Assembly: GCA_024508355.1 (NCBI GenBank) | Contig: JAMZEJ010000002.1 | Location: forward strand, 124,001-188,000 | DNA from: Rhizosaccharibacter radicis | GTDB taxonomy: Bacteria; Pseudomonadota; Alphaproteobacteria; Acetobacterales; Acetobacteraceae | Direction of reading: 5' to 3' | DNA: 64,000 nt | In this document: positions 57,266-64,000 of the stretch, piece by piece | How positions within the stretch are numbered: position 1 is the first letter of the stretch | How the letters are laid out: the number at the start of each line of letters is the position of its first letter | The notes under the pieces: model-generated | What the model was told of the DNA's origin: nothing | The model's input: only the letters and a program-made list of their open reading frames with translations | Databases searched by the model: none | Translations under genes and position numbers: made by a program

Positions 57266-60200
57266 CTATCGCAGGATTGAGATGAGCAGATCTCTGATCT
57301 TCGCGGAGAAAATCTCGTCGTCGACGCTGCGACCCGTGGTCACGAAGATGACTTCGTCAAGGACGCGCGCTAGCATGATCTCGAGTTCCCCACCCCGTTC
57401 CTCGCTCGCTGTCAGGGCCTCGATCGCATCCTTCCGCGCAAAGACCACGATGGGTGGCTCCTCGCCCTCCTTCGCGATGATCCGGGCGGTCGCAACGGGC
57501 TTGTCCTTGAGACCTTCGCGAAAAAATTCCGCGACCGTCTTGCTTTCGACTGCCTGGCCGAAGACATGGACGTCAATCGCGGCACCCTCTTCCAACAGGT
57601 CGGGCGAGAGAATGTCCGAAAGCTCATCCGCAAAGGCATCGAGGAAGGCTCCGATCACCAGCGCCACGAACATGGATTCAGGTTTCTTGCCATCAGTGCG
57701 CACGGTGAAAAGCAGGCGCTGCGTGCTGCCCAGCCGAAGGACAAGGTTCAAATCGTCGTCGGGGCGATGACGCACGACCATGTGGTCCAGCCCGCTCGCG
57801 CAGATCCCCGTAAGCGTCAGCAATTCCGCGGTAGTGAAGGCGCGATGCCGACCAAAGCCGAGGATCGCCAGCAAGAGCATAGAGCCCAGCGATCCCTGCT
57901 TTCTCAGACCGCGCCGCTCGTCGACAGCAAGGAGGCACCGGACCAGACAATCGAACCAAAATGCACCATTCCGGCCGGGGAGAAAGGACCGGACCAGAGA
58001 GCCGAGGACGCTGGGTGCGGCCGCGCTCGGGCAGCGCGATAGCGCTACCGTCATTGCTTCGACCCAAGCACTCGACCCCTTGAGATCGCTCCGGCCATCG
58101 AAGGCGAGCGCGATCAGCGTTTCGGGATCTTCCTCCTCGGCGATGAACGGTACGAAGTAGCGCAACAGGCGCTCGGCTTCGGCACGATCATCCCCGCGCA
58201 GATACCCGGCGATGGCGAGCGCATAGTCGGACATTGCGTCACGGTCGTGCCCCTGAATCCGGTGGGCGTCTCCCCGCTCCTCAAGCGCGAAGGCCTGCTC
58301 GACCCAAGCATAACTGTCCGCCAAGAGCCCAGCGGCGTGGGTCGCATATTGCTCGGCACGTGCTGCGAGTGAGCGCCTTTCCACACCGTCCGCCGCTGCG
58401 GCGGCCTGGTTGTCGACCGAGGCGAGCAAACGCGAGCTACGTCCCTCAATGTCTGGCCTGCCCACTGACTGGCCGAGCTTGCCGCCCTCGGCATAGGCCT
58501 CTCTCGCGCCAGCGAGATCATCCGCATCGCGCAGCACGTTGCCGAGCATAATCTGGTTGATCGCCACCAGATATCTGTCGCCCAGTTCCTCGCCGATGGC
58601 GATCGCCTCGCGGGCCATCGCTTCGGCTTCCTCGAACCTTTTCTCGATGCGGAGGCGCGGAGTTTCCAAATTGCACAGCCACGCGCGATGACGTGGAGAA
58701 TCGCGCTCGTCGACCTCCAGCTCGGCGCGGAGTGCTTCGGCTTCGCTTCTCCCCTCTTTCGAGAGTGTGAGCGATGCGATCAGATTGCGCGTCGCGATCT
58801 CGAGGCCATATCCATCCTCGAGCTCCGCGAAGACCTCGCGGGCGCGCCGAAAGATCGGCGCGGCTGCGTCGGTGTCGTTCACGCTCAGATAGGCGACGCC
58901 CTCGTCAAGCAGCAGCCGCCCCTCGCGATCCTTGCGACCCTGTGCTCGCGCAATGTCGCGAAGGGCGCGCACGCGCTCAAGGGCGGTCGCCGATGCCGAA
59001 CGCCTCAGATCAATCGAGGCCTGAAGCAGATCGATCATCTCGCCGGCTTCGCGATCGTCGATCTGCGCCGCGGTGTCGCGCGCCTCCTGCAACAGCAGCT
59101 CGGCCGCTTTGGTCGCGCCCTGGTTCGCGCGCGCCTCGCCGAGCGCAATCAGAACCGAAACAAGGCGGCCCTTCTCCGAACGCGACCGATAATAGTCAAC
59201 GAGATAGTCGAGCGCATCGGCCAGGTGTCGCGTCGATCCACTGAACACCGCCTCCGAGGCGGCCCGATTGGCGAGCCGCGTGACCCGCTCGGACATCTCG
59301 CTTCGCCGCAGGCTGAAGGCCGCCCAGGATCTTCCGGTGCGCGCGAGCCGCTTCGACAGGCGATCGACGAGCAGCCCATGCAATTGGGGACGCTCAAGGA
59401 CAATCTGCCCAATCTCCTCGCGCAGGCTCTCGTGGATGAAGCCGTACCCGGCCGCGGTCTCCATCAGGAGATCGTCCATAGCGGCGACATGTTCGGTGAT
59501 TTCGGTTGCTGTCGCGGCCGCACTGCCGAGCAGAGCATGCATGTCGGACAGGGTCAGCATCGCCGGCGCAAGCGACAGATAACCGAGGATCTCGCGCGAG
59601 ACGGCATCTAGCGCGTCGTAGCGCTGGCTGCCTGTCACGGCCCCCGCCTTCGTGCGAAGGAGGAGCGGCAGATCTCCCTGGCCGGCCGGGACGGACGCGC
59701 CGGCGAGCGTGCGCAGCGCCACCAGCTCGTCGCTGGTGAAGCCCTCTACGGGCAGCTCGTCTCCTGCTGCGCCTTCCGGCTTTTCGCGCGTGACGATCAC
59801 CACCGAGCCAGTGCCACTCTGCCCGAGACAGGCGCCGAGCACCGACCAGACCGCATCGGCATCTTCCGGATCGTCCAGCACCAAGGGCCAGCCATTGCCG
59901 TGTCGCCAGCGCGCGACCAGCATCGAGCGGGCGTCCTCGAACAAGGGTGTCGCAAGCTCCGGTCCGCGCGCGATCCCCAGCCGCTCAGCCGCGGCGAGCA
60001 GCGCCGTGCGGGCGTCCATGCCGCGCGCGTTGACATAAGCCGCTTCGCGCTCATGCGACCATTCGGCCACGAGCGCCGTCTTGCCCGCGCCCGACGCTCC
60101 TGTCACCCAGACGATCCGAGCCAGTGCAGCGGACCGCGAAAGTTGATCGAGTAGTCCGTTGCGCCGGACGCGCAGCGCTTCGCAGCGGAAGATGGCGGCG

Positions 60201-60730
60201 AGCGTTGCGCTCGCCGTGCCGATGGCCGGCGACGGGGTTTGCGCTAGCGTAACCCGGTCGGTGACTAGCGCCGTCAGATCATCTCGGAACCGCGCCTCGA
60301 GATCCTCGCCGTCATCGAAGAAAGAGAGGACGTGTGGACCGCCCATCATCTCGCTCACCATCGCCTCGAGCCGGGCATCGCGGTCGGAAGTGGATTTCAG
60401 CACATAGGCTAGGAAATCCTTGCCGAGCCGCTGCGTCTCGCGAAACTCGTCTTCGAGCCCGGAAATGGACATCCCCTTGGCTTCGTCGATCCATCCATAG
60501 GATTTGCGATAGATGCCGATGACGATGTGCGAGTCCTGAAGCTTGCGCAGATAGAAGTCGCGGGGCGCCTCCGCTCGCGCGCCTTCGCGCTCGAACTGCA
60601 CAGGCTCGAAGTTGAGACCCCGGATAGCGGCGCGCGCGGCTTCCCGCTCGGTCGCGCACTCGCCGATTGTCGAGCTGATGAAGACCCGCAGGCGGTCCGC
60701 CGTCGCCCGCTGCAGGGGCGGGTCAGCCAT
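57266..60730 (-). CDS. DUF4062-STAND ATPase-TPR protein, putative defence effector
   Basis: A 1154-residue protein. Residues ~12-160 are a DUF4062 domain (RVFISSTIGECATEREAARA, then IVIGIYRKSYGW), a TIR/nucleoside-hydrolase-like fold often at the front of STAND proteins. The ATPase has Walker A GASGAGKT (211-218) and Walker B WPLVLDDPED (281-290). Helical repeats of TPR type follow (~500-850), and a C-terminal domain of unknown kind has VFARKDAIEAL. The start overlaps the upstream gene's end by eight bases, so the two are coupled. Confidence 0.82.
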   Translation of the reverse strand: MADPPLQRATADRLRVFISSTIGECATEREAARAAIRGLNFEPVQFEREGARAEAPRDFYLRKLQDSHIVIGIYRKSYGWIDEAKGMSISGLEDEFRETQRLGKDFLAYVLKSTSDRDARLEAMVSEMMGGPHVLSFFDDGEDLEARFRDDLTALVTDRVTLAQTPSPAIGTASATLAAIFRCEALRVRRNGLLDQLSRSAALARIVWVTGASGAGKTALVAEWSHEREAAYVNARGMDARTALLAAAERLGIARGPELATPLFEDARSMLVARWRHGNGWPLVLDDPEDADAVWSVLGACLGQSGTGSVVIVTREKPEGAAGDELPVEGFTSDELVALRTLAGASVPAGQGDLPLLLRTKAGAVTGSQRYDALDAVSREILGYLSLAPAMLTLSDMHALLGSAAATATEITEHVAAMDDLLMETAAGYGFIHESLREEIGQIVLERPQLHGLLVDRLSKRLARTGRSWAAFSLRRSEMSERVTRLANRAASEAVFSGSTRHLADALDYLVDYYRSRSEKGRLVSVLIALGEARANQGATKAAELLLQEARDTAAQIDDREAGEMIDLLQASIDLRRSASATALERVRALRDIARAQGRKDREGRLLLDEGVAYLSVNDTDAAAPIFRRAREVFAELEDGYGLEIATRNLIASLTLSKEGRSEAEALRAELEVDERDSPRHRAWLCNLETPRLRIEKRFEEAEAMAREAIAIGEELGDRYLVAINQIMLGNVLRDADDLAGAREAYAEGGKLGQSVGRPDIEGRSSRLLASVDNQAAAAADGVERRSLAARAEQYATHAAGLLADSYAWVEQAFALEERGDAHRIQGHDRDAMSDYALAIAGYLRGDDRAEAERLLRYFVPFIAEEEDPETLIALAFDGRSDLKGSSAWVEAMTVALSRCPSAAAPSVLGSLVRSFLPGRNGAFWFDCLVRCLLAVDERRGLRKQGSLGSMLLLAILGFGRHRAFTTAELLTLTGICASGLDHMVVRHRPDDDLNLVLRLGSTQRLLFTVRTDGKKPESMFVALVIGAFLDAFADELSDILSPDLLEEGAAIDVHVFGQAVESKTVAEFFREGLKDKPVATARIIAKEGEEPPIVVFARKDAIEALTASEERGGELEIMLARVLDEVIFVTTGRSVDDEIFSAKIRDLLISILR

Positions 60731-61862
60731 AACCGAGCTCCCGAATGCGCTCGATCCGCTCAGCGACGGCGTCCCCGATCTCACGGTCGGGTTCGAGACG
60801 CCGCAACAGGAAGGCGGTGTCGAGCCCGATCTGGGCGCTAATCTGGTCGTTCGAGATGACGGTGAGATCGACGTCAATTGAGGCCGGCTCCAGCACCCGA
60901 TGACGGACGGCGTCGATCATGGCGAGGCGCTTGCGTGCACCGCTTGGCTGATAGGCAAGAAAATCGGCCGACCGAATATTGCAGATCGCCTGCTCGACCT
61001 GCCACCGGGCGCACCCCAGCATCAACGCCTGCTCCAGAAACGCGGCACCTCGGTGAGTGTTGCGGAGCACGTGGAGCGTCTTGGGCATCGACGCGGCGAG
61101 CCGCCGCTCACGGGCGCTCGCGACGCTCGCGGGATCCTGTTCCGGGGCTGGCGGCCAGCCGGGATCCGGACCATTCTTCGTCCTTGCCTCGAATTCGGCC
61201 TCGGTTCTCGCCATCGTGTGAGGCGGTCGATCCTCAGGCCGCCGATAGACTTCAATGCCGGGCAGGAGGATGGCGTTATCCCAATTAGGCGTGAAGCCAA
61301 AGTCGCGGCTGCCGCCTCCGCGCGAGACGCTCTCCGGCATCTCCGCCACAATCAGCCGCAGAGGCGCTACCGGCTGCTCGGCATAATCGGCGAGCTGCTC
61401 GAGCATCCAATGCCGCGAATCCATGCGCTTGATATGGCTCGTCACCATCATCAGCGGCTGGCGAACCGTGTCGATGCCGGAAACACGCCAGCGCAGGAGA
61501 TCGACCTGCTGCGAGATCGCGAGCACGTAGCCCGGCCCATCATAAGCGATCTCAAGGCGGATCGCGTTCGGTCCAGACAGCGTGGTCCATTCCTTCAGCA
61601 GCGCGAGCGCGGACTGCATTCCGCGAATGTTGGAGCCAACGAGCGTTATGAAGGGCAGATCATCAGGGATGATGCCATAGCCGCAGCCCGAAAAGCCGCC
61701 GGCGGCCAGGCGCTGCGACAGCTCCATATTGGCCATGACCATCTCGATGGCGGGCCAGCCCCAGTCGTAGCCGCCCGCATCCCTGATGAGATCGTCACGC
61801 TCCGCTGACTGCTGAGCGACTACCTTCGCTTTCCTCGCGCCCTTACCCTTTTTCCCGCTCAT
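60723..61862 (-). CDS. Unknown 379-residue protein coupled to the DUF4062-STAND gene
   Basis: A soluble protein with a Lys/Gly-rich N-terminal tail (MSGKKGKGARKAK) that could touch nucleic acid. Next come FITLVGSNIRGMQSALALLK, RLEIAYDGPGYVLAIS and VRQPLMMVTSHIKRMDSRHW, which read as an alpha/beta domain. A C-terminal helical part ends in ERIERIRELGYG. I recognise no family. Its overlap with the STAND gene marks it as a partner, perhaps a sensor, inhibitor or second effector. The ATG at 61862 has only a weak ribosome site. Confidence 0.7.
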   Translation of the reverse strand: MSGKKGKGARKAKVVAQQSAERDDLIRDAGGYDWGWPAIEMVMANMELSQRLAAGGFSGCGYGIIPDDLPFITLVGSNIRGMQSALALLKEWTTLSGPNAIRLEIAYDGPGYVLAISQQVDLLRWRVSGIDTVRQPLMMVTSHIKRMDSRHWMLEQLADYAEQPVAPLRLIVAEMPESVSRGGGSRDFGFTPNWDNAILLPGIEVYRRPEDRPPHTMARTEAEFEARTKNGPDPGWPPAPEQDPASVASARERRLAASMPKTLHVLRNTHRGAAFLEQALMLGCARWQVEQAICNIRSADFLAYQPSGARKRLAMIDAVRHRVLEPASIDVDLTVISNDQISAQIGLDTAFLLRRLEPDREIGDAVAERIERIRELGYG

Positions 61863-62147
61863 TTTTGCACTTTGAAACAGCTCGGCTAAATTGCAAGGAC
61901 CGCCCTGGAAACAGCGTCAGTCGCTTTCTGGAAGCAAAGCAGGCCCGCCGTTGTGCACGCTATCCTACGCCAGGGCACTCTCACTTGTCGAAGCGGCTTT
62001 ACATCATCTCGAGAGTGATCGCAGATTAGTTGTGAAAGACATAAATGGTGTGAGTCCGCACGAAGGTAGGGGAAATGAAGGAGAACAGCAATCAAGCGAA
62101 GGCGAAGATCACCGCCGGAACTACGCTATTGCCGCCGTTTGTCTCCG

Positions 62148-62162
62148 TCACTCCCACTCGAT
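62148..62162 (-). repeat. guaA-3'-end-like attachment repeat, right copy
   Basis: Identical 15 bases to 46066-46080, again reading ACG ATC GAG TGG GAG TGA on the minus strand. The codons before it (CTT TGA) show it is not a live guaA end. It marks the right end of the 16-kb element and the left end of the next one. Confidence 0.75.
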
Positions 62163-62236
62163 CGTTCAAAGGCATCCTAAACACCTAATAATGTTCGATT
62201 TTTTATCGTCGAGAGCATCGAAAGCCGACGCTCGGG

Positions 62237-62260
62237 CCGTCAAAAACCTACGGTGTTGAT
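62237..62260. repeat. Conserved 24-bp motif next to the right attachment repeat
   Basis: Begins CCGTCAAAAACCTACG and ends TGTTGAT. It matches the left motif at 22 of 24 bases and starts 75 bp after the attachment core, as on the left. Confidence 0.65.
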
Positions 62261-62439
62261 TTTAAAGGGAAAACTTCTCGAAAATATTTTTGCGTAGTGT
62301 CGGCATCTATCGAGATCGATCGGGCAAAAAAACCTTCTGCACTCGAAATGCATGCCGCTGATTCATCTTCAGCAAAGTACCGTCAGGCACCTGTAGCATG
62401 CGCTGCTGTCGCGGGCTATTGCCACCGACGTTCGAGAGG

Positions 62440-63357
62440 TTAGCTGCCGCGCAGATTGAGATCACGGACGGCGATGAATGCGCGATTAGTCTCCGCGGCA
62501 CGACGGGCCTTCTCCTCCAGCACATCGATCAGCGACACCTTGCGCGAGAGCACCTCGTATAGATCGAGTCCGTCAGCGCAAATCAGATTAGTTTGCCGTC
62601 CGCGCGAAAACGCTTCCAAGCCGTCTGCGGTGAATCCGGAATTGCTGACGAACAAGCCACGCGACCACGAGGCCTTGCCCGCGACCTTCCCAGAGAACGT
62701 CATCAGATCCGCGAACCCAATCTGTGGCCCGTGCCACTTAGCCTCGACCAGATAAGTCTGACCCCCAAGCCTGAAGCTGCCGTCGATCTGCTCGCCCACA
62801 AGCCGAAACGCGCCGCGCGGCGCCAGGCCGAATCCGGCAAACAGTTCACTCAGGAATCCCTCGAAGCGGAGGCCCCGCGTCTGTGGGTCCAGCTTCGTAA
62901 TTTCAATGAGGCGCGTCGCAAGCTCCTGCGCTTTGGAAGCACTCAAAGTGGCGGACGCCTGCGGTGCCGCCGCCTCCTCGGCCCTCGGCTGGCCAAAGCT
63001 ATTGAGGAAACCCGGATCAAGCAGCTCCGGTATCTTGAATTCCACGTCGGGAAGGAGGCTGTTCAGGCGATCGATTTCGGCGCGGGTCAGTGGATTTCCT
63101 TTGCCGCGCCGATAGGTCATCGCCTGTCGGACGATCGCCATGATCAGCTTCGTGAAATACGAGCGCCGATGTTCAAGCGTCGATGTGAGAAGCTGAACAA
63201 TCGCCGGCCTCTTGCTACCCGGCACCCACAGCTCGCCAACGCCAGCCTGTGCCGCCGCCAGCGGAAAGGCGGTCCTGTTGTTTCCACTCCCCGGCAGGAA
63301 ATCATAAAAGAGGTCGGCCAGGTCTTCGACGGTCTGCGCTTCGCGGAATGACAGCAT
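62440..63357 (-). CDS. Mrr-like restriction endonuclease
   Basis: A 305-residue protein. The C-terminal half is an Mrr-type PD-(D/E)xK nuclease: [26 protein letters not shown] (Asp192) and YLVEAKW (Glu205, Lys207), then [20 protein letters not shown]. The N-terminal ~120 residues are a helical domain ([15 protein letters not shown], then [18 protein letters not shown]). It follows the UvrD-type gene with a two-base gap, so the two form one operon and probably one system. Confidence 0.82.
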   Translation of the reverse strand: MLSFREAQTVEDLADLFYDFLPGSGNNRTAFPLAAAQAGVGELWVPGSKRPAIVQLLTSTLEHRRSYFTKLIMAIVRQAMTYRRGKGNPLTRAEIDRLNSLLPDVEFKIPELLDPGFLNSFGQPRAEEAAAPQASATLSASKAQELATRLIEITKLDPQTRGLRFEGFLSELFAGFGLAPRGAFRLVGEQIDGSFRLGGQTYLVEAKWHGPQIGFADLMTFSGKVAGKASWSRGLFVSNSGFTADGLEAFSRGRQTNLICADGLDLYEVLSRKVSLIDVLEEKARRAAETNRAFIAVRDLNLRGS

Positions 63358-63359
63358 TG

Positions 63360-64000
63360 TTAGTCGCCCTCAGCCTCCTGCATCCGCGCTTCAAGCTCGT
63401 TCAGGAACGGGGAGCGCCCCCAATGCATCCTCCCGCTGCGCGTATCGACATATCCGGAATACAGCATGTGGATTTCATCCCGGGCCCGCGTCAGACCCAC
63501 ATAGAACAGGCGCCGGCTTTCGCGCCGAGCCGCTGGTAGTTCGTTGCGCCACGGCAAGCTGCCCAGATCGAGGCCTACCATGATCACCACGTCATATTCG
63601 CAGCCCTTGGCGGAGTGCAGCGTCAGAAGATTCAGATGGAGCGGGGAGCCGTCACGACCGCCAAGGCTCGCGAGATCGAGATCCGCCAGCGGCCCACCAA
63701 GAGCAAGCGCGGCCGACATGCGGTCGACCTGTTCGCGCTGATCCGCCACGCTCGGCTCGGCCGCCATCAATGCGTCGAGCATTCCCGCTCGCAGCGCGGC
63801 TACGAAGTCTCGGGCGAGCCCTTCTTCAACCCGGAGCGACCAAAGAAGCCGAGTGAGGCTTTGCAACTCTGCGCGGGCCTCCGCATCCGAAATCCGAGCG
63901 CGATGGAAACCGATCCACCGATCCAAAAGGCCACGCAACTGCGGCCGCGCCTCGCGCCAGCCACCCGCGCACCAAGCGGCGCAGTCTTCAATCCAGCTCG
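63360..64000 (-). CDS. UvrD/PcrA-type superfamily 1 helicase, 5' part outside the window
   Basis: The last ~213 residues of a helicase entering from the right edge. The C-terminal helicase motifs are clear: [20 protein letters not shown] (motif V region) and [20 protein letters not shown] (motif VI, with the catalytic Arg in TRARDE). It should unwind DNA and feeds into an Mrr-like nuclease encoded two bases later. Whether it has extra nuclease domains upstream cannot be seen. Confidence 0.88.
   Translation of the reverse strand, partial: SWIEDCAAWCAGGWREARPQLRGLLDRWIGFHRARISDAEARAELQSLTRLLWSLRVEEGLARDFVAALRAGMLDALMAAEPSVADQREQVDRMSAALALGGPLADLDLASLGGRDGSPLHLNLLTLHSAKGCEYDVVIMVGLDLGSLPWRNELPAARRESRRLFYVGLTRARDEIHMLYSGYVDTRSGRMHWGRSPFLNELEARMQEAEGD

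Larger units (their letters stand above)
61863..62439. other. Non-coding junction, 577 bp, holding the right attachment site
   Basis: This space between two minus-strand genes contains the right guaA-type repeat (62148) and its companion motif (62237). Short frames cross it on both strands but none has a ribosome site with fitting codon use. The bases from about 62170 to 62300 are AT-rich. The left part should carry the promoter of the unknown/STAND operon. Confidence 0.6.

Noticed and set aside
62148..62162. The possibility that the right repeat is the live guaA end
   Set aside because: The codons before it give a stop (TGA) and not the Pro-Pro-Gly-Thr that precedes the end of GMP synthase.
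61891..62259. A 122-codon plus-strand frame over the right attachment site
   Set aside because: TTG start, no ribosome site, and it would translate through the att repeat; likely chance.

Overview
This is a GC-rich chromosomal stretch of an alphaproteobacterium, most likely in the Acetobacteraceae (Rhodospirillales). The evidence is a type II citrate synthase of the kind studied in acetic acid bacteria, a class I ribonucleotide reductase, an ELM1-like protein, a SUV3-like helicase, an S53 acid peptidase and strong G/C third-position bias. No rRNA, tRNA, CRISPR array, insertion sequence or integrase was seen.

Positions 1-43128 are host backbone. In order: a sugar-binding protein with a zinc alcohol dehydrogenase; a TonB-dependent receptor and an EamA exporter; riboflavin synthase and a CDF cation exporter; a DNA-repair run (DUF1275 membrane protein, ligase-associated Lhr-like helicase, PdeM nuclease, then photolyase and a metallophosphatase); chorismate mutase, SixA phosphatase and citrate synthase, closed by a clear terminator; a secreted S53 peptidase; pyrE, murI, a polyprenyl diphosphate synthase and trmN6; and a long minus-strand run holding nrdA, a lipoprotein, an S9 peptidase, an SDR enzyme, nrdB and a hibernation-factor/cold-shock-like fusion. 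A SUV3-like RNA helicase, a small membrane protein and a PhyH-type dioxygenase end this part. Several host proteins (Lhr, MurI, chorismate mutase, photolyase, S9 peptidase) carry long Gly/Ala/Arg/Pro-rich inserts or tails.

From about 43130 to the right edge the DNA is accessory. First comes a markedly AT-rich gene encoding an HD phosphohydrolase fused to an Hsp90-like ATPase. Then a block of about 16 kb (46066-62162) is bounded by two 15-bp direct repeats. On the minus strand these repeats read as the 3' end of guaA (Thr-Ile-Glu-Trp-Glu-stop), a known integration target. At each end a second 24-bp motif lies exactly 75 bp from the repeat. No integrase lies between the repeats, so the block looks like one unit of a guaA-targeted tandem array that may be mobilised in trans.

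The block carries an AlpA-like regulator behind a ten-codon leader peptide, an orphan AbiEi-like regulator under a palindromic operator, a VapBC-type toxin-antitoxin pair with its own operator, a DUF3883 nuclease-like protein, and two convergent modules that look like undescribed or poorly described defence systems. One module is a 1645-residue protein with a Cap4-like nuclease motif and a STAND ATPase, followed by a LA2681-type HEPN protein. The other is an unknown 379-residue protein translationally coupled to a DUF4062-STAND-TPR protein. Beyond the second repeat a UvrD-type helicase (cut by the window edge) and an Mrr-like nuclease form a third two-gene module.
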